From Chryseobacterium soli (GTDB lineage: Bacteria > Bacteroidota > Bacteroidia > Flavobacteriales > Weeksellaceae), in NCBI RefSeq assembly GCF_000737705.1, contig NZ_JPRH01000004.1, positions 549,587 through 613,586 on the forward strand: a stretch of 64,000 nt of DNA. Reading direction: 5' to 3'. The position numbers and the translations under genes are program-made. The notes beneath the pieces are model-generated. The model saw only the letters and a list, made by a program, of their open reading frames with translations. It was not told where the DNA came from and searched no databases. Numbering within the stretch: the stretch's first letter is position 1; the number at the start of each line of letters is the position of its first letter. Below, piece after piece: positions 1-7,893 of the stretch.

Positions 1-1
1 T

Positions 2-967
2 TTTTATACTGCTGAAAAAGGGTTTACAGACGACGCAACCATTGAAACACTTTATAACAACGAAAAGCACACGTATACGCTGACCAGGGAAGCCAAATCT
101 AAAAATGATCTGGAAAAGGATAAAGAACTGGAAAAAAGAACCCCGGAGAAAAAAGTAAATGATTATGTGGCATTCAGCAATTCTTATAACCGAAATTTCA
201 AATTTCTGGACAAAGACAGCACGACTGCTTATGTGAAAGTAAAAAGTTTTTCAAAGGATTATTCTGACGAATTCTATAAAGATACTTTTGCTAAAATTAA
301 AGAAGCAAAATCATCATACCTCATCATAGACATCCGTAATAATTACGGAGGTTCTCTGTACGAGATCAATAAGCTCTATTCTTATCTGGCTTCCGAACCT
401 TTTATACTGATAAAGCCTTCACAGGTCACTTCAAGAGTTACTCCATTGAAAACCAATTATTTCAGAACAAGCAGCCCACTGGAATATGCATTAAAAAGCT
501 TTACCTATCCTACTTACTTTTTTGCACAGGCCTTCAGCACTTATAAAAAAGACGGTAAAATCTTTTACAAAATGAAAGCTGATAAGCCTACAAGCCCAAA
601 TAAAAATGCGTTCCATGGAAAAGTTTTTGTTCTCATCAACGGCGGCAGTTTTTCGGCTTCTTCGATTATTACGGCAAAATTAAAAAATGATAAGAGAGCA
701 ATATTGGTTGGTGAAGAAACCGGAGGCGCAAATGATGGAACTGTAGCAGGGTTTTATTCTTACCAAAAACTTCCCAATTCAAGGATAAAGCTCCCGATCG
801 GGCTCCTTCTTGTACAGCCCAATATCAGTTTTTCAAATGATAAGAGAGGCGTACTTCCTGATGTTACCGTTACCCAAACAATGCAGGATATCATTGATAA
901 AAAAGATCCACAATTAGAATGGGTTCAAAATGAAATTGCAAGAGAAAAAGAAAATACCGTAAAATAA
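2..967 (+). CDS. S41 family peptidase, C-terminal part (5' end outside window)
   Basis: The frame is open from base 2, so this is the tail of a larger gene that starts before the window. The tail has the S41 (C-terminal processing / tricorn-like) serine peptidase core. An IDIRNNYGGS strand lies near bases 330-360, the nucleophile loop NGGSFSASS near 640-665, and VGEETGGAND near 710-735. The Lys of the CtpA Ser-Lys dyad (usually in a TFGKG motif) is not present at the expected place, which fits the S41 subgroup that uses a Ser/Glu-type site; that last point is inference. It would process or degrade exported proteins in the envelope. The signal peptide and any PDZ domain would lie upstream and cannot be seen. 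The next gene starts 14 bases downstream on the same strand and is probably co-transcribed. Confidence 0.85.
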   Translation, partial: FYTAEKGFTDDATIETLYNNEKHTYTLTREAKSKNDLEKDKELEKRTPEKKVNDYVAFSNSYNRNFKFLDKDSTTAYVKVKSFSKDYSDEFYKDTFAKIKEAKSSYLIIDIRNNYGGSLYEINKLYSYLASEPFILIKPSQVTSRVTPLKTNYFRTSSPLEYALKSFTYPTYFFAQAFSTYKKDGKIFYKMKADKPTSPNKNAFHGKVFVLINGGSFSASSIITAKLKNDKRAILVGEETGGANDGTVAGFYSYQKLPNSRIKLPIGLLLVQPNISFSNDKRGVLPDVTVTQTMQDIIDKKDPQLEWVQNEIAREKENTVK

Positions 968-981
968 AGGCAGTATCATTA

Positions 982-1545
982 ATGTCAAAACCTGTATTTA
1001 AATTATTAAAAATTGCATGCTCTCTTCTCCTGTTATGGTTTATAGTGCATTCTCTCTATATTATTATTGACGGCTTGTCTGATAATGGTAAGAAAGCTGA
1101 CCTTGCCATCATTCTAGGAAACAAAGTAAATGAAAACGGAACATTATCCGAACGGCTCATCAAGCGTTTGGAAAGCGGAGTTTTTCTATACAGGCAACAT
1201 CGCGTAAAAACGATTCTTGTAAGTGGCGGCCTTGGAAAAGAAGGATTTTATGAAGGAGATAAAATGAAAGAATATCTGATCCATCAAGGTATCTCAGATT
1301 CCGTGATTATTGTAGATAATAAAGGGAATACCACACGAGCAACCGTTGACAATACCATCAAATTAAAAGAAAAATATCCCTTTAACAGTGCTATTGTAGT
1401 ATCACAGTATTTTCATGTTACGCGAAATAAAAAGTTGTTTAAGGATAAAGGTTTTACCAATATAAGCAGCGTAAGTCCTCACTATTTTGAGTGGAGAGAT
1501 CTCTATTCAATTCTGAGAGAATTTCCGGCTTACTATACGCAATAA
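982..1545 (+). CDS. DUF218 / SanA-YdcF-like membrane-anchored protein
   Basis: A 187-aa protein with one N-terminal hydrophobic segment (about residues 8-28) that should anchor it in the inner membrane, followed by a DUF218 domain. Family motifs are visible: ADLAIILGNKVNENG, TILVSGGLGKEG and VVSQYFHVTR. E. coli relatives SanA, ElyC and YdcF are linked to envelope integrity, but the biochemical reaction is unknown. The gene starts 14 bases after the S41 peptidase stop, so the two probably form an operon with an envelope role. Its stop codon lies inside the 39-base palindrome that follows. Confidence 0.85.
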   Translation: MSKPVFKLLKIACSLLLLWFIVHSLYIIIDGLSDNGKKADLAIILGNKVNENGTLSERLIKRLESGVFLYRQHRVKTILVSGGLGKEGFYEGDKMKEYLIHQGISDSVIIVDNKGNTTRATVDNTIKLKEKYPFNSAIVVSQYFHVTRNKKLFKDKGFTNISSVSPHYFEWRDLYSILREFPAYYTQ

Positions 1546-1579
1546 GTTTCGGCGGGCTTTCAGCCCGCCGAAACTTATT
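1541..1579. terminator. Perfect palindrome, bidirectional terminator
   Basis: An 18-base arm (1541-1558) and its exact reverse complement (1562-1579) are separated by three bases; the core is GGCGGGCT/AGCCCGCC. It lies between the convergent DUF218 gene and the aldehyde dehydrogenase gene and contains the stop codon of the former. There is only a short T run. Confidence 0.8.
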
Positions 1580-1660
1580 TTCCAATTCATCCAGAAGACT
1601 TTCAATATCTGTAAGAAAGCTATAATAATGAATGTATTGGATTTTTATATTCAATTCAAA

Positions 1661-3289
1661 CTAGAAAATATAGTCTGTACTCAGGAAGTTGGAATCGTGG
1701 TCTCTTACAATGGTATTCAACAAAGTTTTATTAGATTCCGTCAGCTTGGCAGCCACCAGAGATCGGATTGAAAATGAACGGAGCGCATCAAAAACAGAAA
1801 GCGTTCCTTCTGCGCTGTCTTTTCTTCCCGTAAAAGGAAATACGTCCGGACCACGCTGGGCCTGGCAGTTGATGTTCACACGGCTTACCAGATTCACAAA
1901 AGGATCAATTAACTGGGCAACTTCCAGGGCATCTTCACTGAAAATGCTCACCTGCATTCCATGTGAAGCATTGACCTGATAATCGATAGGCTCATCAATA
2001 TGTTCAAAAGGAACTACAGGAATTACCGGACCGAACTGCTCTTCGTGATAAAGTTTCATCTCACTGTTAACCGGATATACTACCGCCGGAAAAACAAATG
2101 AAGCTTCATGATAGCCACCATTTTCATTGAGAACACTTGCTCCATGAGCGATTGCATCATCAATGCATTCTTTAAGATAATCCGGTTTATTCACCTCAGG
2201 AAGCGGTGTTATCTTCACGTCTTTTTCCCAGGGCAATCCCGGTTTCAGCGCAGAAACTGCTTTATTCAATTTCTCAGTAAACTCAGCGGCTACTTCCTTC
2301 TGTACAAAGATCAGTTTAAGCGCTGTACACCGTTGTCCGTTGAATGAAAGTGCACCAAGAATACATTCACTTACGGCTACATCCAGATTGGCATTTTTAG
2401 TTACGATCGCTGCGTTTTTAGCATCTAAACTAAGAATAGCTCTTAAACGATTAACTTTCGGATGCAGTTTTTTCAGTCCGTTAGCCACTTTGCTCGATCC
2501 GATGAAAGCCAGTACATTTACTTTTCCGCTTTCCATGATAGGAGTAATGATCTCCGAACCTTTGCCGTACAACGTATTCACCGTTCCTTTTGGAAACGCT
2601 TCCTTAAAGGCATTCAATAATGGATAATGTGCTAAAACACCATGTTTGGGAAGCTTAAACAGAATGGTATTTCCCATGATCAGGGCAGGAATCAACGTTG
2701 TAAATATTTCATTCAAAGGATAATTGAAAGGTCCCATGCTTAATACCACTCCCAGTGGAGCTCTTCTGATCTGGGCAATTGTTCCTTCAGATTGCTGGAA
2801 CCGGGACGATTCTCTGTCTAAATCCTTCAGGGCATCGATAGTTTGATTGATATAATCTACCGTACGGTCAAATTCTTTGGTAGAATCCGGCAGCGTTTTT
2901 CCGATTTCCCACATCAGCAGCTTGATCACCAGATCTCTCTGCTGAATCATCAGGTATACAAACTTCTGCATGCATTTAATGCGCCCTTCTACAGACATCG
3001 TCGGCCATTCGCCTAATCCGTTATCATAGGCGTTAACGCAGGCTTCCAGCACTTCCATCGCTTCTTTCTGGCCAATATTCGGGATGCTTCCCAGCAGCTT
3101 CCTTTCCAGGCCGCTTTCTGTGGGAATACAGATGGGTGAATATACATTGGTAACTTCACCTTTCCATTCGATCAGCTCGCCATTCAGCAGGTAGGTTCTC
3201 TGATGGATTTCCTGAACTTTATATTCTTCGGGGATTTCGTTTTCGCTTTTAAAAATGTCGTGAAATGACGGGGTATGTACTGAATCCAT
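1661..3289 (-). CDS. gapN: NADP-dependent glyceraldehyde-3-phosphate dehydrogenase (non-phosphorylating, GapN-like ALDH)
   Basis: A 542-aa aldehyde dehydrogenase. Visible landmarks are MGPFNYPLN (residues 185-193, oxyanion Asn189), FIGSSKVA (262-269, cofactor loop), catalytic Cys321 in FNGQRCTALK, and a C-terminal FPFTGRKDSAEGTLSV stretch typical of the GapN/ALDH11 group. It would oxidise glyceraldehyde-3-phosphate to 3-phosphoglycerate with NADP, bypassing ATP-forming glycolysis and making NADPH; substrate choice is inferred from family resemblance. One oddity: the ELGGK motif that holds the general-base Glu reads LSLDAKN (286-292), with Ser287 at the Glu position. The gene is monocistronic, with a palindromic terminator beyond its 3' end and 518 empty bases upstream. 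Confidence 0.8.
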   Translation of the reverse strand: MDSVHTPSFHDIFKSENEIPEEYKVQEIHQRTYLLNGELIEWKGEVTNVYSPICIPTESGLERKLLGSIPNIGQKEAMEVLEACVNAYDNGLGEWPTMSVEGRIKCMQKFVYLMIQQRDLVIKLLMWEIGKTLPDSTKEFDRTVDYINQTIDALKDLDRESSRFQQSEGTIAQIRRAPLGVVLSMGPFNYPLNEIFTTLIPALIMGNTILFKLPKHGVLAHYPLLNAFKEAFPKGTVNTLYGKGSEIITPIMESGKVNVLAFIGSSKVANGLKKLHPKVNRLRAILSLDAKNAAIVTKNANLDVAVSECILGALSFNGQRCTALKLIFVQKEVAAEFTEKLNKAVSALKPGLPWEKDVKITPLPEVNKPDYLKECIDDAIAHGASVLNENGGYHEASFVFPAVVYPVNSEMKLYHEEQFGPVIPVVPFEHIDEPIDYQVNASHGMQVSIFSEDALEVAQLIDPFVNLVSRVNINCQAQRGPDVFPFTGRKDSAEGTLSVFDALRSFSIRSLVAAKLTESNKTLLNTIVRDHDSNFLSTDYIF

Positions 3290-3807
3290 AAATCTATTTA
3301 CTTTTTTAATAATTGGGTGTCAATTTTTGTTATACTAAAGGTAGCCGTAAAAATTGATTTTAAAAACAGGTGATTAATAGATTTGCTCTATTGAGTGGTA
3401 TTTGAATTAAAGTTAATGAATTGATCCAAAATTTTAACCAAACAAGGATTCTGAAATTTGGATGCAAAACAAAAAATCAGTTTTTCCATGTATAAAATAC
3501 TTAATAAAATAGAGTTCGAAATAGCCTCTCATATTCGGATAGGAAAAAGAAGATTTAAATTCAAAGCTCCTGTTTTTGAAACTGTTTGAAAACATATGTC
3601 TGCGAACCGTAGAAACAAGGAAATATATTCATTTACCAGCCCTAAATATCAACAGAATACAAAATAATATTGATTAAAAATTGTAACTTGTCAATAATAT
3701 CCCAAAACATAAGATTAAAATAAAAAGTTTATTTTCAATATTGTTGAGATACCTCTTTTACCCTGAGAAATTTATTATAATCATCCTGTTTCTTTAAATA
3801 TATTAAA
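3290..3807. other. Intergenic region, 518 bases, no gene seen
   Basis: AT-rich spacer between the divergent GapN-like and thioredoxin-like genes. I see no open frame of interest, no tRNA and no strong repeat. It should hold the promoters of both genes, but no convincing TTG/TAnnTTTG pair was found. Confidence 0.5.
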
Positions 3808-4692
3808 ATGAAAAAATCAATTACAGTACTGTTTTTAACGATACTATTTGGCATTTCAAATGCACAGATAATTGATCAGAAAGAAAAAATTTCACAAATA
3901 ATTCAAACTACTAAAAATATAAGCTCTGGAAATCCAGCTTCGGAAAAAGAATATGCTAAAAGTACCATCAAATATATTGCAGAAGAAATAGACTGGCAGA
4001 CATTGTATGGCACGGAACAGTGGCCAGATATTATTTCATCCTGGGTATATTTAAATACCAGTATTGTAATGGATTTCTATGTTTTTAAAAATGATTTTAA
4101 AACGATTAGTAATAAAATAACAGATCCTATTCAATATACAGATTTCGTTGGTAAAATGGCCTATTTCCTTACCAAGCAAAACAAAAAGGACTACATCAAT
4201 TTTTTTGCGCCATTAGTAAGAGCTTCCGGAAAAATAGAAAAGTACGATGGTATTTTAGCTGTTTATATAAAAGGAACTCCCGGTACTTATGCTCCGGATC
4301 TTATTATTAAAGAGCAGGATAAAAATACCATTCTTAAAAGCAGAGAGCTGGCAGCTGGAAATTATACCCAAACGCTGCTCATATTTTACGCATCCGATTG
4401 CGCACATTGTCAGCTCCTTTTCCAAAATCTGCCAGATCATCTTGAAAACATCAAAGCAAAAGGGGTAAGACTGATTTCTTTATCCGCAGATCGAAATGAA
4501 AAGGAATTTAAAGATAAAGCAAAAACCTTCCTATGGAAAGATGTTTTCTGTGATTATGAAGGAATAAAAGGCACAAATTTTCAAAATTATGCCATCATTG
4601 GTACTCCCACGATGTTCATAGTAGATCATGACGGAAAAATTATTTTGAGAACCTCCTCTCTTGAAGAGGTTTTAAAACAGATAAATAAATAA
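3808..4692 (+). CDS. Exported thioredoxin-like (TlpA/DsbE-type) protein
   Basis: A 294-aa protein with a signal peptide (about residues 1-19, ending SNAQ). A helical N-terminal part without a family I can name covers about 25-180. A thioredoxin fold follows, with FYASDCAHCQLL (redox Cys198 and Cys201) and the cis-proline loop IIGTPTMFIVD (Pro267). It should act in the periplasm as a thiol-disulphide reductase or oxidase. This plan of a large N-terminal domain plus TlpA-type domain is common in Bacteroidota. An exported thiol peroxidase gene follows 213 bases downstream, so the two may act together in periplasmic thiol metabolism; this is inferred from position only. Confidence 0.8.
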   Translation: MKKSITVLFLTILFGISNAQIIDQKEKISQIIQTTKNISSGNPASEKEYAKSTIKYIAEEIDWQTLYGTEQWPDIISSWVYLNTSIVMDFYVFKNDFKTISNKITDPIQYTDFVGKMAYFLTKQNKKDYINFFAPLVRASGKIEKYDGILAVYIKGTPGTYAPDLIIKEQDKNTILKSRELAAGNYTQTLLIFYASDCAHCQLLFQNLPDHLENIKAKGVRLISLSADRNEKEFKDKAKTFLWKDVFCDYEGIKGTNFQNYAIIGTPTMFIVDHDGKIILRTSSLEEVLKQINK

Positions 4693-4856
4693 TCTAACAC
4701 AGACTTCATCAAAAAAGTAATTATACATAATCTTACAATCTAATTGTCTTAACTTTTAATATAAAGATCATGAAGGGACCTAAGAATAAGATATGTGTAT
4801 TAAAAAAAATAAAATTGAAATCTTTCTCTTATACACCTCATAAAAGTCAATATAAG

Positions 4857-4889
4857 TTGAATGTATAGTCAAAAAAAAGAATAATTTTG
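4857..4889 (+). promoter_or_regulatory. Bacteroidota-type promoter for the thiol peroxidase gene
   Basis: TTG at 4857-4859 and TAATTTTG at 4882-4889 match the flavobacterial -33 and -7 boxes (TTG, 17-23 bases, TAnnTTTG) with a 22-base spacer. The start codon is 17 bases further on, so the leader is short. Confidence 0.6.
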
Positions 4890-4905
4890 TTAAAAATAAA
4901 AGTTC

Positions 4906-5475
4906 ATGTTTTCAAAAATAATTTTCAGCACAGCACTCTTTTTCTCGGCATTGTCTTTTGCTCAAAATAAAACGGCCAACACTGTTTTAATGGGAGGAAA
5001 ACCTGTACATACCTACGCAAAACTGCCTTCTGTAAACAAAGCAGCGCCAAAGTTTACCCTTACCGATGTCAGTATGAAAGATCAGACGCTGGATTCTTAC
5101 AAAGGGAAGTTTATGATTCTTAATATCTTTCCAAGTGTGGATACAGGCGTTTGTTCGGCTTCCGTTCGTCATTTCAATGAAGATGCGGCTAATCTTCCAA
5201 ACACCGTGGTACTTTGTATTTCTAAAGATTTACCGTTTGCCCAAAAAAGATTTTGCGGTGCCGAAGGCATTAAAAATGTAGTAATGCTTTCAGATTTCCG
5301 TTCTGATTTCGGAAAAGTCTATGGTGTAGAACTTACTGATTCCGTGATGAAAGGGCTGTTAAGCAGAGCGGTTGTAGTAATTGATCCTTCAGGAAAAATT
5401 GTTTACGAAGAGCAGGTAGCTGATATTTCACAGGAACCTAATTATGACGCAGCGATTAAAGCAGTGAAAAATTAA
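4906..5475 (+). CDS. tpx: Thiol peroxidase with signal peptide
   Basis: A 189-aa atypical 2-Cys peroxiredoxin of the Tpx family. It has a signal peptide (residues 1-19, ending SFAQ) and then the normal Tpx core. The peroxidatic Cys83 lies in FPSVDTGVCSASVR and the resolving Cys117 in KRFCGAEG. Their 34-residue spacing equals that of Cys61 and Cys95 in E. coli Tpx. It reduces hydrogen peroxide and alkyl hydroperoxides using thioredoxin. The added signal peptide predicts periplasmic action, where the exported thioredoxin-like protein encoded just upstream is a plausible electron donor (inference). It is about 20 residues longer than usual Tpx, all due to the signal peptide. Confidence 0.9.
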   Translation: MFSKIIFSTALFFSALSFAQNKTANTVLMGGKPVHTYAKLPSVNKAAPKFTLTDVSMKDQTLDSYKGKFMILNIFPSVDTGVCSASVRHFNEDAANLPNTVVLCISKDLPFAQKRFCGAEGIKNVVMLSDFRSDFGKVYGVELTDSVMKGLLSRAVVVIDPSGKIVYEEQVADISQEPNYDAAIKAVKN

Positions 5476-5531
5476 AGCATTGAATGTTTAAAGTTTAACC
5501 ACAATAGCTATAAAACAGTCTGCTTCCTTTT

Positions 5532-5580
5532 AAACCACCCCGTCAAATCTTCGATTTGCCACCCCTCCGAAAGAGGGGAA
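5532..5580 (+). repeat. Solo copy of the DUF559-associated palindromic repeat
   Basis: Begins AAACCACCCCGTC, contains a small hairpin (CAAATC, TTC, GATTTG), and ends CCACCCCTCC then GAGGGGAA, giving a second hairpin. The outer blocks are the same as in the copies at 14836-14891 and 15320-15376 next to DUF559 genes. The rest of the 325-base gap 5476-5800 shows no gene. Confidence 0.7.
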
Positions 5581-5800
5581 TGTGATTCCACAGATTAAAG
5601 TTGATTCAACAGATCTTCCTGCTATTCTTAAAAACTTATGGGATCTGTAGTGAACTTCTATGCATAGCTTATTACGCTTAGGTGTTCAAAAAACTCTGTG
5701 CCTTTTGTGGTAACCATAAAAATTTAAACAAGTTCAATATTGAACTTATTCTCATTACTTTTTTTGAGTAATATTTTGCATATTTGTATAAAATACGGTT

Positions 5801-6166
5801 ATGCAAAAAGAAAAACTACGCAGCTTACGAAAAAGAAAAGGCATTACGCAGCAGCAGATCGCAGATATCATTGCCACAGATGTTTCCAACTACAGCAGAA
5901 AAGAAAACGGAGATGTAGGCATAAGACAGGAAGAATGGGAAAAGATCGCCCGTTTTCTGGATGTTCCTGTGGAAGAAATATATGAGGAAGAGGAAGCTAA
6001 AAACATAAATAATTTTAATAACAATACAATTGATGTAGGCAATGTCAATGGTAATTATTATTGCAACGTGCCGGAATTCCTTCTTGAAGGCCAGAGAGAT
6101 CTTATAGAGTTTCTGAAAAAGGAAAACCAAAGACTGGCAGAAGAACTGAAAAAGTATAAAAAATAA
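5801..6166 (+). CDS. XRE-family helix-turn-helix regulator
   Basis: A 121-aa protein. Residues 1-60 form a Cro/CI-type HTH (LRKRKGITQQQIADII, VSNYSRKENG, then the VPVEEIYEEE tail). A short Asn-rich linker follows, then a C-terminal heptad-like helix (about 92-121) that probably dimerises. It should be a DNA-binding repressor. No adjacent gene is an obvious target: a repeat lies upstream and tandem palindromic units lie downstream. The ATG at 5801 puts the HTH at the very N-terminus, as is usual in the family. Confidence 0.85.
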   Translation: MQKEKLRSLRKRKGITQQQIADIIATDVSNYSRKENGDVGIRQEEWEKIARFLDVPVEEIYEEEEAKNINNFNNNTIDVGNVNGNYYCNVPEFLLEGQRDLIEFLKKENQRLAEELKKYKK

Positions 6167-6181
6167 AACTTCAAGCTATAG

Positions 6182-6806
6182 TTGGAACATCGCAAAGACG
6201 CAAAATATATTCAGAAAAGCGTTGGAAGACGCAAAGATTTTATCTCCGATAAAATTCAATACTGCTCATTCCATAATGACTGTATAGCTAAAAATCTTTG
6301 ATTTTCTTGCGCCTTGAAAATATCCATACAGCTTAAAAAACCTTGCGCCTTTGCGATTTTCCAACAAAAAAGCTTACAACAATACTTAGGTTGGAATATC
6401 GCAAAGACGCAAAATCAATCCAGAAATGCGTTGGAAGACGCAAAGATTTTATCTCCGATAAAATTCAATACTGCTCATTCCATAATGACTGTATAGCTGA
6501 AAATCTTTGATTTTCTTGCGCCTTGAAAATATCCATAAAGCTTAAAAAAACTTGCGCCTTTGCGATATTCCAACAAAAAAGCTTACAACAATACTTAGGT
6601 TGGAATATCGCAAAGACGCAAAATCAATCCAGAAATGCGTTGGAAGGCGCAAAGATTTTATCTCCGATAAAATTTCATTACTGCTCATTCCATAATGACT
6701 ACATAGCTGAAAATCTTTGATTTTCTTGCGCCTTGAAAATATCCATACAGCTTAAAAAACCTTGCGCCTTTGCGATTTTCCAACAAAGGAGCTTACAACA
6801 ATATCT
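6182..6806. repeat. Three tandem 209-base units, each an imperfect palindrome
   Basis: Units start at 6182, 6391 and 6600 (period 209) and are nearly identical. Each has about 183 bases bounded by inverted arms: left TTGGAATATCGCAAAGACGC, right CTTGCGCCTTTGCGATATTC (for example 6391-6413 and 6551-6573). A second inner inverted pair (GACGCAAAGATTTT with GAAAATCTTTGATTTTC) follows, and then a 26-base spacer. The unit is MITE-like or REP-like, with no coding potential of its own. It is not CRISPR: there are no unique spacers and the unit is too long. Confidence 0.85.
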
Positions 6807-6810
6807 ATAC

Positions 6811-6845
6811 AAAAAAACTCAGCGTTGTGCTGAGTTTTTTTTTTT
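6811..6845. terminator. Hairpin terminator
   Basis: AAAACTCAGC (6814-6823), loop GTTGT, GCTGAGTTTT (6829-6838), with A and T runs on both sides, so it can end transcripts in both directions. It sits just past the 3' end of the minus-strand DUF6261-like gene. Confidence 0.75.
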
Positions 6846-6853
6846 ATACTGTT

Positions 6854-7555
6854 TTAAGATGGCTTTTCAGGTTTTGGGGGTATTACAGTAGAATTTTTCG
6901 CGGCCTTCACCAGTTCGTTCACATCATTGTAGAACAGTTCCCAACCCGAAACGCCTTTCATCAGGGTTAGTAACCGGATATAGGATTTCAGATTTTTCTC
7001 CAGATCCCGGCGGATAGCCGATGCGCTTTTCAGCTGGCGAAGGTCTGCATTAATCCCTGCCTGCTCAGAAAACAGCGTTTCAAAAGCTTCGTGTTTAGCT
7101 TTCATATCCGCCAATGCCGTGTTCAGAGAAAGGGCTGTGATTTTCTGTGCATTTTCGAAACTTTCCAGGGTTTCGATCAGCTTTTTCATTTGGGCAGTCT
7201 GGGAAGAATAGCTCATACGGTCGAGATTTAGCCCGAAAGTTTTAAATACCTGATACAGGTCTTCCGCCAGCTGATAATGGGCCACAAAAGAAAGCTTCCG
7301 ATATCCGTTCAGGAATGCTTTCATGCTGTTGTATGCCGCATCCCTTTCTTCATCCAGCGCGGCAACGTCTTTTCCTTTTCCGCTGTAGATCTGCTTGGTG
7401 TACACCTTATCGTATTCGATGTATGAGGCCTGCAAATCTGCAAGCAGCGGATGGTTTGTAATTACAGGATATTTCCCGGACAGGGCATTTGAAATGGTTC
7501 TCTGAGCTAAAGTCGCAAGATCTTTAGTACTCAGCTTTGTGAGTGCAATTTCCAT
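6854..7555 (-). CDS. DUF6261-like helical protein of unknown function
   Basis: A 233-aa protein without signal peptide or membrane segment. It is predicted to be almost all helix and rich in Ala, Leu, Lys and Glu. The start MEIALTKLSTKDLATLAQ and the pattern of long helices resemble the Bacteroidota family I know as DUF6261; this is recognition by eye at moderate certainty. No enzymatic motif is visible. It has a good promoter (7602-7631) and its own terminator, so it is a single-gene unit. Upstream lies a GC-rich block of inverted repeats unlike the surrounding DNA. Confidence 0.65.
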   Translation of the reverse strand: MEIALTKLSTKDLATLAQRTISNALSGKYPVITNHPLLADLQASYIEYDKVYTKQIYSGKGKDVAALDEERDAAYNSMKAFLNGYRKLSFVAHYQLAEDLYQVFKTFGLNLDRMSYSSQTAQMKKLIETLESFENAQKITALSLNTALADMKAKHEAFETLFSEQAGINADLRQLKSASAIRRDLEKNLKSYIRLLTLMKGVSGWELFYNDVNELVKAAKNSTVIPPKPEKPS

Positions 7556-7601
7556 ACGTTTTTTGTGTTTTTGTTAGTGAGTTGATACTGATTTTCAGCA
7601 T

Positions 7602-7631
7602 CAAATATATTAAAAAGTTGTTAGGTTACAA
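7602..7631 (-). promoter_or_regulatory. Bacteroidota-type promoter for the DUF6261-like gene
   Basis: On the minus strand TTG (7631-7629) and TATATTTG (7609-7602) are separated by 19 bases, a full match to the flavobacterial consensus, about 47 bases ahead of the start codon. Confidence 0.7.
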
Positions 7632-7639
7632 ACACTCCT

Positions 7640-7820
7640 GCGCGTAATCTCCGGAGCACTTCTTTGGTTTCCTGCACATTGCGCGAGATTTGCGGAGCCC
7701 TCTGGAGATTACACCCACACCTGTTTTAAAGCTCCGGAGCGCTCCGGTGGTTTGTTTCACTAGTAGGCGTGAGTTGCGGAGGTTGTGGAGATAGTTCCTT
7801 AGAGTCTTGGAAGACATCGC
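7640..7820. repeat. GC-rich block of nested inverted repeats
   Basis: Contains GTAATCTCCGGAG (7644-7656) facing CTCTGGAGATTAC (7700-7712), a perfect 14-base palindrome CCGGAGCGCTCCGG (7734-7747) and several GCGGAG repeats. GC content is clearly above the flanks. An open frame of 63 codons crosses it on the minus strand but looks like a by-product of the composition. The remaining parts of the gap 7556-7893 hold the DUF6261 promoter and a small hairpin. Confidence 0.5.
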
Positions 7821-7840
7821 AATTACGGAAATCCGTAATT
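7821..7840. other. Small hairpin upstream of the orphan gene
   Basis: AATTACGG and CCGTAATT form an 8-base stem around four bases, followed by a T-rich stretch. It could be an operator or a weak terminator; the sequence does not decide. Confidence 0.35.
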
Positions 7841-7859
7841 TTTATTAAATCATCTTTTA

Positions 7860-7867
7860 TATATTTG
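7860..7867 (+). promoter_or_regulatory. -7 box for the orphan 597-aa gene
   Basis: TATATTTG 27 bases before the ATG at 7894 matches TAnnTTTG. No TTG was found at the right distance upstream, so only half of the promoter is supported. Confidence 0.4.
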
Positions 7868-7893
7868 AAATCCAATTATATAATTAAAAACAA

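Noticed and set aside
1454..1654. 66-codon minus-strand frame across the DUF218 gene end
   Set aside because: Overlaps the real gene and the terminator; composition not protein-like.
6314..6720. Two short open frames with near-identical products
   Set aside because: They are translations of the tandem palindromic units, in repeated DNA without ribosome sites; the similarity comes from the repeat.
6182..6806. CRISPR array
   Set aside because: Period of 209 bases with no unique spacers; the whole unit is repeated.
7626..7817. 63-codon frame on the minus strand
   Set aside because: It lies in the GC-rich inverted-repeat block, and its Arg/Cys/Lys-rich product looks like a by-product of that composition.
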